From contig JANUWI010000011.1 in the NCBI GenBank assembly GCA_025504975.1, positions 186,001-250,000 on the forward strand: a stretch of 64,000 nucleotides of DNA, read 5' to 3'. Source of the stretch: Plenodomus lindquistii. Lineage: Eukaryota; Ascomycota; Dothideomycetes; Pleosporales; Leptosphaeriaceae. Positions 34,263-43,319 of this stretch are shown here, in pieces (the stretch's first letter is position 1; the number at the start of each line of letters is the position of its first letter). Position numbers and translations under genes: made by a program. The notes under the pieces were generated by a model. That model was not told the DNA's origin. It saw only the letters and a program-made list of their open reading frames with translations, and did no database searches.

Positions 34263-36568
34263 GGTGGTGTTGTTGGCGGTGACGTGAAGTTTGGCCAAGG
34301 GTGCTGGGATCCCATACCAGTTTAAGAACACCAACTGCGCGCGCAGTGTGGCCAGCGGGGCGCCGAGTGGGCAGAGGCGGTTGGGGGGCAGAGGCGGTCG
34401 CGGGATGTCTGGGAGTGCCTGGGGAGGTGCCACGAAGGCGACCACGTAGGTACTTTTTGGCCTGTTTGTCCAGCGAAAGCAACGGCCTTGGGGGCAGAGT
34501 CAGCGGCCGTCGGCTGGCGCTCTCAATTGGGACGGCACGTGAGCGGTGACCAGGCGCAGAGGTACCCTTTGGGCGGCGTGCTGGAAGGGCGGTGCGGTGC
34601 ACACGGGGGGCACTAGCGAGCGACAACGCAGCAATGCTCAGCGAGACTGACGTGGGCGGGCGAGAGAAGTGGTAGGTCGGTGTGGATGGGCAATGGGCAA
34701 TGGGCGATGGGCACGCTGGACCATTTGTGTGTGGGCAATGCGCCTTCCGCCGTGCTGGGACGCCCGCCAAGCTCGACTAGAAAGCAGCACAACTCGACGC
34801 TGGCTAGAGAACAACGGGCGTAGACTTGCTGTGCGGCGGCAGCGTCGTGGGCTCCCCGGTTTCAACGATTCAGGACGGCCCGCCTGCATCGGTGCACAGG
34901 GCCGTGGCATTCGGCGTCACGGTCCACGGAGCGTCGCCCTGCCTTGTCGCAGCAAAACACTCATCGCCCGCCGTGTTGCTGCAGCAGGCTCTGCCTCGAC
35001 TCAACAGCCCTGGATGCCGAATTTTCGGCGGCCAACCAAAGAGAGCACGACGCCGTTGGTGGAGGCGTGGGCAGAAGCTATCCCTGGCCAGTTCCACCTG
35101 GCTCAGAGAAGAGCACCCTCGGCTCCTTGTGACTTGGCCATCGAGTCTTCTACTCTATTCCTCTACCACGTCTTGACATGGAGGAGTCCCCAAACAATCT
35201 ACATGGAATTGCGCCATGTTGTCGTGCTACCAACGCGGCGGTTCGGATGGGCTGTCTACCACTCAGTGCCCATGCGAGCGTAACCGTGGCTGCGAATTGA
35301 CACATTATGGGGCGGTGCAGGCTGAACCGTGGTCCGGCACCTGTCTACCGCCATCTTTTTGCTGTGTCGGAGCAATGACATCGACAAGCATCTGCTGGTA
35401 AACGGTAAAGTAGAAACGACGTCGTTCTCCCGCTTTTCTCCCGTCCCCCCACCGATTGGCTGCAATAGCTGGAACTCACGGGACATGGGGCCAACTGAGG
35501 GAAAACAAACACGCCGTCGCCGTCACATCTTCAAAAGTTCCAAACCCCGATTGCTTGCAGCGTCTTCGTTTCGTCCATTTGTTTTGCAACTGACTCAAAC
35601 CTTGACACAATCGACCAGCCCAAACAGAGCGTGCGTGACATGGTACCTGACCGAGGCGCCAGAGGGAGGTTGGGAAAACCTTCAGCCCAAGCAGAAAATG
35701 CTAACAGATTCTGGGCGAATCGGCGAGCACGACGACACGCTAGTCGTTGTAACTGCTATTTATTCGCGAGCAGCCGGTGACCAGTCAACTATCCCCAATA
35801 GACTTATTTTTGCTGAACAATCGGCTATACGTTTGCTTTGAAAGCAAGCCTCACACGGTACACCCTCACACCCTTACGGCCAGCGCATCAGTAGTCAAAC
35901 GTTGTCGCTATGTATGCCTTTTTCCTCTTTTACACACGGGTTCCTGCGCAGCGACTACAGCTCTGTCTCTGCCCCACGGTGTTTGCAAAGACAAGCACAA
36001 AACAGTGCTGACTGATTCGTGCCGGTTTGATCATCATTATGGTCAGGTACGCCTCTTACGATGGAGCCCAGTCGACATTTCTGGCAAAGACCTTGCCATT
36101 CTCGCAGCGCTAGTAAAGCCATCTGAGCTTTGGTGACGCGCTCTCGGATTCGCAGGATGAGCAGCCGCGCTGGGTCAGATCATGACGATAGGCGCGCATT
36201 AGCATCGGTCCGGTCTTGAATCGGCAAGCAGCCCGCTCATTCATGGGCTTCCAAGAACAAAAGGCCTTCTGTCACTGGCGACAACTTACAAGGCAAGGCA
36301 CGGCAACTTGGCCATATGCAAAGCGGGCGGGAGAACGCCGTTTGCCCAGCAACGCTCAACGTGCATGAGGAACAGCCGGTGAACGTGTGCTGATGGCGGT
36401 GCTCCTAACCGATAGCCAGAATGTACCTGTAGAGTATCTGTCATGCACACGCTCTAATTCCACGTACTTAGCCAGACGGTGAACAGATTCTGCAATCTGC
36501 CAGATCAACAATACATACACCTACAGTAAAGAGTGCGCAAACATTCCGACAGGCCAACCGACGGCTAG
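34263..36568. promoter_or_regulatory. Intergenic region left of the transposon
   Basis: About 2.3 kb that should contain the promoter of the minus-strand unknown gene. Open frames of up to about 204 codons (34669-35283) exist but lack motifs and overlap others on both strands. Nothing else is recognised. Confidence 0.45.
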
Positions 36569-36570
36569 TA

Positions 36571-36652
36571 CACCATGCCGATTTTCGCATTTCAGCGCGC
36601 CAATTACAGCTTGCGCACAGGCCAGGTGGCAAACAGGGGTTTGCAGCCAATC
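36571..36652 (+). repeat. Left terminal inverted repeat
   Basis: The outer 40 bases match the right end perfectly. The inner half matches imperfectly (GGTGGCAAACAGGGGTT against GGTGGCAAACATGGGTT). Confidence 0.93.
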
Positions 36653-36689
36653 AGAGGCCTAGAATCTGTCGCTTCACCTCACCACCCAT

Positions 36690-38141
36690 ATGCTCAACAC
36701 CACTGATTTCTACACTTTCTACACCCACAACACCCCTACGATGCCTCATATCAAGCAAAAGGGCTCCGTTGATGTCTCCCGCGCCTTGCGCGCTGCAATT
36801 ATTACCCTTAGAGTCGTTGCGAAGTACTCTTTTGACGCAATCCACGCAGCTTTGGGCATCCCAAGAAGCACCTGCAGCAGCATCTTCGCTCGAGCAGTTG
36901 CAGCTACCGGCAACGAGGATATTATTGACCTTCTTGACTATATCCACAAAGAGAACAACCGCCAGGCTTCTGGGCTTGCAGTAATCAAGGTATGGCCAAG
37001 CTCACCAGCCTCAATTGCTATCCAAGATGCGGCTTGGTGGTACCCCAAAGAGACCTGGGAGGAGGCCGTGAAGAATCACACTCCCTTCAGCGAGTTATCA
37101 CGCGCAACTATTGAGAAAATCTGCCGTACTCACCCTCATCCAGGCCGCGATAGACCCCTCACCCGAGTGCTCGAGATCCACAAACCCTCACTATCCTCTG
37201 AGCTCCGCGAGTTGCGCGTTGACTACGCCAACTGGTGTCTTTTCTGGCTTGACAAAGGAGCACTGTTTGTCTTCACCGATGAGACGTATATCTCTGCCGG
37301 CGGCCGCCCACACAAGCGACAGCGAGTTACAATCGAGCAGGGCGAGCAGCCAGAGTCGCGCAGCCGCGGCACTGACCCTATCTACTTCAAGATCATGCTC
37401 TGGGGCGCGATCTGCGAGGACACTGAGATACCCTTCCCGTCGCTCTGCTGGGAGTGGGAGACGCCTGAGGAGAAGGCCAAGCACCAGCTTGAGCTAGATC
37501 TTGAGAACCTCACTCAACGCCAGATCGCTCTACAACACCAGATAGCTGCCAGGCAAGCCGGTACTATAGAGTCACAGATCCTCGGTGAAGTGAACAACAA
37601 TAACCAGCTGTACAACGAGCAGAGGCGGGCAGCTGGCCACACGAAAGGCATGCGTCGTCGGCGGAAGCCCGAGCAAGTCTTCAAGCACAAACCTCTTGAA
37701 AGAGGTGAGAAAAGCAAGGGTATTGACTGGTTCCTGTACCGCAAATTTGTCCTCCATGATAAGCTATTCCCATACATTCGAAAGCTCCATGAGAAGTATC
37801 CCGGCCGGCCTATCGTCGTTGTAGAGGACGGCGCTCCCCTCCACACCAAAGCTATCGGCATTTGCGAAGCAGAGTACGCTGCAGAAGAGATTATACGCGC
37901 TCCCCATACTCCTAATTCACCCGACATGAATCAAGTTGAGCCTGTGTGGGACTACCTCAAAGACATGCTTGATGGCCGCTTTGATCGCTCTATGAGCAAA
38001 GAAGCTGTGACTGAAGGTAGAGCTTTAATAGCAGACGAATGGAGTAGAACTGGGCCTAAAGCAAAGCAACTTTGCTCCTCCTTCAGAGCTAAGTTACTGC
38101 GGGTAATCAAGCTTAATGGCGGCAACAACTATCATGGGTGA
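36690..38141 (+). CDS. DDE transposase of the Tc1/mariner superfamily
   Basis: A single 483-codon frame. A second Met at 36741 (MPHIKQKGSVDVSRALR) is a likelier start and would give 466 residues. The N-terminus contains a helix-turn-helix-like region (VVAKYSFDAIHAALGIPRSTCSSIF). The catalytic residues are in the DDE_3 style: Asp197 in VFTDETY, Asp380 in VVEDGAPLH and Glu417 in NSPDMNQVEPVWDYLKD (numbering from 36690). The second Asp and the Glu are 36 residues apart. The first and second Asp are 183 apart, about twice the usual distance. The extra stretch is rich in Glu, Gln and Arg and probably forms a coiled coil. The enzyme would cut and paste the element using the flanking inverted repeats. 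All catalytic residues are present, so it may be active. Confidence 0.93.
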   Translation: MLNTTDFYTFYTHNTPTMPHIKQKGSVDVSRALRAAIITLRVVAKYSFDAIHAALGIPRSTCSSIFARAVAATGNEDIIDLLDYIHKENNRQASGLAVIKVWPSSPASIAIQDAAWWYPKETWEEAVKNHTPFSELSRATIEKICRTHPHPGRDRPLTRVLEIHKPSLSSELRELRVDYANWCLFWLDKGALFVFTDETYISAGGRPHKRQRVTIEQGEQPESRSRGTDPIYFKIMLWGAICEDTEIPFPSLCWEWETPEEKAKHQLELDLENLTQRQIALQHQIAARQAGTIESQILGEVNNNNQLYNEQRRAAGHTKGMRRRRKPEQVFKHKPLERGEKSKGIDWFLYRKFVLHDKLFPYIRKLHEKYPGRPIVVVEDGAPLHTKAIGICEAEYAAEEIIRAPHTPNSPDMNQVEPVWDYLKDMLDGRFDRSMSKEAVTEGRALIADEWSRTGPKAKQLCSSFRAKLLRVIKLNGGNNYHG

Positions 38142-38302
38142 AAATAGCAGCAATATAGCTATACAACGGTCTCAATTTCATCGCAATTGATCAAGTTTGG
38201 AGCTCACAATCTGCCGTCAAAGTTGCTCAATTTTGATTCTCTTCATGAGAAGTCCCAAAAGCTCACCCCATAGATTTGCCACCAAGCCGGAGGGTGAATG
38301 TT

Positions 38303-38383
38303 CATTGGCCGAGAACCCATGTTTGCCACCGGGCCGCCCCAACGCTGTAATTGGCGCGCTGAAATGCGAAAATCGGCATGGTG
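38303..38383 (-). repeat. Right terminal inverted repeat
   Basis: Reverse complement of the left terminus. It is perfect over the outer 40 bases (38344-38383), and a TA follows immediately outside. Confidence 0.93.
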
Positions 38384-38385
38384 TA

Positions 38386-39057
38386 ACATCTGGCGGTCGA
38401 GACCGCGCAACGTGGAGCGTTCTGATTTAGTGTTGTTGATCTTTTCGGACGTTACTCCTGCGACAGCGCTTGGTAAGTACCGCGGCTTGTTCTTCGCACA
38501 GTGCTAACCACAACAAATCAATTTTGATTTCGAGCCCGCGGCTCGGTCGATCTCATGCGACAATGCAATACTGTTCCCTGGCACACAGGCTCTCCTCTGA
38601 CAGTACGTGTGATCGGTCAGATTCTTCTCGTTGCCAATACTGTGTACATTGTAATCTGCATTTGATTCGTGTCGCTGCACCATCCTGTATGCCATCTGCC
38701 AAAGTTGACAGGATATGCTTGTTTTGGATACATGAGTATTCCTCTGTTGTGCTCGCTAGCGATCCCGGAAAAGTCAACAAGAAAATACTCGGTTAGCGAG
38801 CTATACAATTCCTTGCTAGTCTAAGATCCCTGTGTTCGCGCGAAGAGGGCAAACCTATGCTAGACTCTTCAAAGCCGCGAGCTGCGAGCATGTGCTCGGC
38901 AACAGCTCCACGGTCGCTCATCTTCGTAGAGCATTGCAGCCAATCGTAGCGCCTCGGATGGTCTACACCATAACCCGATATCGTAAGAAAGCGTCGTAAT
39001 CGACGATGCATTTCCACTAGACTACGACAATTCCGTTCCAAGCGGGCGTCCCTCAAA
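38386..39057. other. Intergenic region right of the transposon
   Basis: About 670 bp between the transposon and the 3' end of the polynucleotide kinase gene. No gene is seen. A minus-strand frame at 38793-39107 runs into the last exon of that gene in a different frame and is not used. Confidence 0.5.
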
Positions 39058-40985
39058 TCATATCCAGTATTGGCTCCATAGCTTCTTTTGCTCGTCTGAA
39101 CCTTCAAACTACGCTTCGGTTAACATGCACCTCCACGCCTAGAGCTGCATCTCTTCGCAAGCCACAGTTGTGTAGTACGTACCTCAAATTCGGTCATGAT
39201 GATATCTTCGAATCCTTCCGATATTCTGGGCTCGCGGTACATGGAGGCGAAGCGAGAGAATGCGGCATGCGGCAAGATCGTGCGCTTCTCTGGGTTTGTC
39301 TGCGAACACTCGTTAGCATCGGAAGTGGTCCGTCTCGCTGTCGCAAGTAAATGTGCCACCTGGTGTACATAAAAGCCCCATTGAGATAGTGTAACGGTGA
39401 TTCTCAGTAGCTCCAAGCGAGACCGAGCCGGTGCACTAGAGTACAACGGGGAGTCGGGTACTGCAATTGTTGGGAAAGCTTACGTCTTGATCAATATTCA
39501 GTGCGCGGAATGTGTCATTATGCTGGCACACATGAATAGGCGCAGTAAAAAGAACACATTGAATGGGGACCTGCAACTTCTGCGCTAGGTTTATCCAGAC
39601 TGCTCTGGTCTCTGGATCTGCATTTGTATTATCTGCCAACATTAGTCTACCAGGATCTCAACACCCAAGATCTGCACACGGGCTGGGTTGGGGTCCCGAG
39701 CAAACCTACCGACGACCACACTGGTCCCCTCTTCGAGGAGCGCAGTAGCTGCTTTGACACACTTGTCGCGCTGTTTCAATAGGTTACTCGATGCGCCTTG
39801 GAAGGTTACATACCACGTGCGAATAGAATGTCAACACTCACTGTCTTGAGGATATCTTGGTTCACCCTTGCATAGCCCAGTGGCTGCAGATGCTTCCAGT
39901 AGAATGACGACTTCCCAGCCCCCGGACTACCGCAGAAGAGAATGATTCTACCACTCTCCGATTTGCTGAATGTGACTGCATCTATGATTAGATTTCCAGT
40001 CGTTGAGCAATAAAGTCTTTCGGTCAAATCTAAAATACCTGTACTTAGCGATCTCTCAGCCTGCCCTCTGAGGTACTGTGCAGGGTCGAAGCTCCTGACG
40101 AAGGGTCTTGGCTGTTCGTTGAGAAAGAATTCTTCGGGGGTGTGGAAAGGTATGCCAACGTTTGCTGCAAAATCTCTGCTTGCTGTTAGTAAAGATGTGA
40201 TGTGATGTGTGATGCATACGCTCGGAATTTTATATACCTGTCAACACATGAGTGGTCCTTTCCTACCCCACCAATGATGGCCTCACGACCCCCGGCGTCT
40301 CCAACAAACACTGAATGATCCAAATCAAGAGAGTCTGCGCTATCGAAGTCGAAGTCGTCGACAATCTCCTGCCACATCCCAATCCTAGGCTTGCGATATT
40401 GGTCTCGGCTTGTTGCAGCGTAAAGCGTGATCGGTAGATCTAGCTGGCTGAAAACCGCAGAGACCTTTGCTTTGAAATCGGCAAGGCGTTTCTGATCTGA
40501 CTTGATGGTTTTTGGGTCAGGCCGAAGACTTATCCCCCCCTGGTTGCTGACGATGGCTAAGAGGTAACCATTTTGATGCAAGTCCTTCAGACGACCAGGA
40601 ACACTGCTGTGCCACCATTTCCAGTCATTAGCATCGCGACCGAAGGTCTTGCCGGAAGCAGAGGCGATCAATGTAGAGTCAAAATCGAAAGCAGCGATTC
40701 GCCTTTTGCTTAATGAAGGTGCTGGGGTTATCATTGCGCCATACCGCCCAACGAGTAGGCTATCCTTGACTATTCGCCAGATCATCTTCTCAGGCTCCTT
40801 TTTGGATGTTGGAGTGAAGAAATTAGCGACAGCTTTGCCTGAGGCTATGTCAGTGGTGGAAGATCACGCGCTGGAATGTGCATCGTACTGGTCGTTGTTG
40901 ACTGTTGTCGTCGCTTTGGCGGCGGCGGTGATACTTCCTTGCTGTTCGAGCTTGGCCGCTTTCCCAGACCTGGCCGATCACCCAT
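39058..40985 (-). CDS. Bifunctional polynucleotide 3'-phosphatase / 5'-kinase (PNKP-like)
   Basis: Eight exons (40985-40889, 40838-40238, 40175-40039, 39975-39842, 39770-39710, 39632-39484, 39299-39183, 39108-39058) give 448 residues. The short basic N-terminus is followed by SKAVANFFTPTSKK, which resembles a PCNA-binding box. The phosphatase half has the HAD motif FDFDSTLI, VSNQGGI and FVGDAGGRE. The kinase half has the P-loop GSPGAGKSS, then RVNQDILKT, NTNADPETR, and the C-terminal block NPEKRTILPHAAF ending EGSDEQKKLWSQYWI. The enzyme removes 3'-phosphate and adds 5'-phosphate at DNA ends so that single- and double-strand breaks can be ligated. Budding yeast Tpp1 keeps only the phosphatase, whereas this protein has both domains, as in S. 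pombe Pnk1 and human PNKP. Confidence 0.94.
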
Positions 40986-41556
40986 TTTCCGATACTCTGA
41001 CGGTGACTCTAATCACGTTTGGGCAATTATTCAGTTAATCATGATGTCTCGAGATGTAAGTCCTTTGAAGTTGAGGATCTGCCAAGCGAAATCGCGAAAC
41101 GCGTTGTCGCGCTAGCACGTGCTTGGAAACCATGCTGCGCGACTGCCTTACTCATCAACTTGCGAGACTGTGGATGGACGTCAGACGCATAAAGTACAAC
41201 AGATAGAGTATTGTGTACTATAGTTTACATTATTGCGACTGACGTTATTCAGACTATGGCCTAGCGCCCAAAGACTGGCCGATGCGATTCCCTTCTCCCC
41301 ATCTCCAGTTGAGTACCTCCAGATCCGCAATGTGTATGCTTAGCTCTACACTAACGTCAAACAGAACACGGTGATGTCTTCTTGGACCATGCATGATTTG
41401 CATCCTCGTGCGCGGAAACGTTGGGCAGCCTGAACCAAGGAATCGGCGCTATATAACCTGCCTGAGTTGAGAGCTGATTGATATCCCGAGTCTGCCTTCT
41501 CTGGCCGCATACTTCAGGAGAGCTACGTCTTACGATATCAATGCGCAATGCCAGGC
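40986..41556. promoter_or_regulatory. PNKP-gene promoter and MED18 3' flank
   Basis: About 570 bp between two minus-strand genes. There is no coding potential and no distinctive motif. Confidence 0.5.
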
Positions 41557-42433
41557 TCAGCGATTTCGCATTGGAGCAGCCGGTGCTTGAGGAGGCTTGT
41601 ACTTGACCCGAGGATCGAGCGTAAGGCGGTCAGGCACGAACAGTTCCACGCAGCCCTTCATCTGCGTCTGGAACTTCTTCAACTCGCTCACTCCGCTCTC
41701 CAGTACACTGCTGTTGTGAAAGTCCTGCACGCGCACCTTGGCCTCGAGAACATAGACGCCACTCGGGTCGAGCAGACTGAGGCCAGCATATGACGGTAGA
41801 GTGACCTTTGGCGCGTCTTGGACACTACGGACCCCAGGCTCGTGGAGGACGCGGTGCAGGTAAATGACCACGTTGCCGTGAACAAAGCGATGGCCTTCGA
41901 CGTAGTACTCGGTGATGAACCTGCACAAGGTCAGATGTAGCAAGAAGGAACCTGGTCGAGATGCCTCACTGGTTTGGACCAGCCGCAAGCATGTATGCAT
42001 GTGGATCCCCAGACAACAAATCAGTGCTGTTTATGTATCGGATTGAGACGCCTCGGTCGCCAGTGTCTGGTATGTCCTCGAACAAGGCCGACCACGTAGG
42101 CTCCTCACCGGCGGCTATGTCGGCGGACAGGTGCTTGCCCTGCTCGTGGGGCAGGCCATCTTCTGTGCCAAACTCGTCCTCGGCCAGCTTCTGGACGAGT
42201 CTGGTGTAGTACAGTGTGGCAGCGGCCGTCTGCTTGACTTGCTTGACTGCAACTGCTTGAGAGCCCCCGCGACGCAGGTTGGCGCCGGGTTCTTCAGGCT
42301 CGCGCGTCGGCTTGTAGACGATGCAACGCTGCAGGACGCGACGAGGCTGCATCGCAGCGACGCCCGCCAGAATCTTCAGGACCTGGCCATGGCGGTCGAC
42401 AGGAACCTGCCCATATAGCAGCAGCTCGTGCAT
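41557..42433 (-). CDS. MED18: Mediator complex subunit 18 (Srb5)
   Basis: Two exons (42433-41970 and 41920-41557) give 275 residues. The start MHELLLYGQVPVDRHGQVLKILAGVAAMQP is the conserved Med18 opening. It is followed by a CIVYKPTREPEE stretch, a middle part with LYYTRLVQKLAEDEFG and SIRYINS, and after the splice FITEYYVEGHRFVHGNVVIYLHRVL and the SLLDPSGVYVLEAKVRVQD block. Med18 forms a beta-barrel with Med20 in the head module of Mediator and helps position RNA polymerase II and TFIIB at promoters. The frame is open upstream of the chosen ATG, but that part matches nothing in the family. It diverges from KGD4 with 473 bp between start codons. Confidence 0.92.
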
Positions 42434-42906
42434 GGAGGCGAAGGGGTGGCGGCGTGGACGGGCGGAGCCGCACTCGGAAGACACAGCGATATCGATATGC
42501 AATATCCGCCGGTCAGCGGGGGAGGACGTGTCGTGGGGTTGGTCGATAAGGCGGACGCATTGGCCGCCGGGAGCTATGGCCTGGGAACAGCTGCCATGAA
42601 CGCGCACATGCGGAGGCCCGCGTTGGGGTCGCAATGGCTTAGAAATAGAGCAAAGTCACGCTCAGCTCGCGGCTCGTTCGATGGTGGGCTCATGCAATGG
42701 CGCAAGAGCACGCCCGTGTTGCGTGGGAGGCGCCGCGCGAGAGGTGCTGGGTGCTGGACGCTGGACGGCCTCGGCCTGCGCGGGTCGCCGTGAATGCGAA
42801 ATATTTATGCCCCATGGTCACCACCCGGCTCCCCCTCCGCCAACACCACCTGCACTCACCTTCTCAACTGACCGCACATTGACTGCGCTGCAACCCTCCC
42901 CTCGCG
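42434..42906. promoter_or_regulatory. Divergent promoter region MED18 / KGD4
   Basis: 473 bp between two start codons on opposite strands; it must hold both promoters. The KGD4 side has several pyrimidine-rich CACC/CCTCC stretches near 42825-42860. No further element can be assigned. Confidence 0.6.
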
Positions 42907-43319
42907 ATGAATGCAACCAAGATGCTCGCGCGCCAGCCCATGATCCGCTTCTTGGGCAAGCGTAGCACTCCCACCAGTATGAGACCTGCCTAGTCCTTGC
43001 CAGGATCAATTTGCTCATGTCACGCACAGAGGTCGACCACACCCCTCATGCCCACCCGGCCTCTCCCACCCACGAGCTCCCCTCATCCTTTGCATCCTAC
43101 CGACAGAAAGCCCAGCAACACGGCCCTCTAAACACAGTCAACAGCCCCGCCATTGGTGGTCTTATCGGCGGCAAGGCTGGCAGGTCGCTCGGCCCCATTG
43201 AGGCACAGAACGGCATGTACTTCGACCGCTCCGAGCTTCCCGAGCGCTTCCAACGGCTATCATGGTCGCAAGCTGAGATTGAGGCAATCGAGTCGGGCGG
43301 CGCCAGCCTCTTTGCGTAA
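42907..43319 (+). CDS. KGD4: Alpha-ketoglutarate dehydrogenase subunit 4 (Kgd4 / YMR-31 / MRPS36 family)
   Basis: Two exons (42907-42976 and 43030-43319) give 119 residues. The N-terminus (MNATKMLARQPMIRFLGKRS) is basic and amphipathic, as expected for a mitochondrial presequence. A Pro/His-rich linker follows. The conserved C-terminus has FDRSELPERFQRLSWSQAEIEAIESGGAS. This family was first named as a mitochondrial ribosomal protein (YMR-31, MRPS36). It is now known to tether the E3 subunit to the E1-E2 core of 2-oxoglutarate dehydrogenase. The size and motif fit. Confidence 0.92.

Larger units (their letters stand above)
36571..38383 (+). mobile_element. Complete Tc1/mariner-superfamily DNA transposon
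   Basis: The 1813 bp element is bounded by terminal inverted repeats starting CACCATGCCGATTTTCGC. The outer 40 bp of the two ends (36571-36610 and 38344-38383) are identical when one is reversed. A weaker inner match continues to about 80 bp (GGTGGCAAACA and GCCAAT shared). A TA dinucleotide flanks each end (36569-36570 and 38384-38385), the target-site duplication expected for this superfamily. One uninterrupted transposase gene fills the interior. There are no stops and no obvious C-to-T decay, so it looks young and is possibly still mobile. It sits between two genes and disrupts neither. Confidence 0.95.

Noticed and set aside
34669..35283. 204-codon plus-strand frame
   Set aside because: Overlapped by other frames on both strands, with no motif and no plausible splicing; treated as intergenic.
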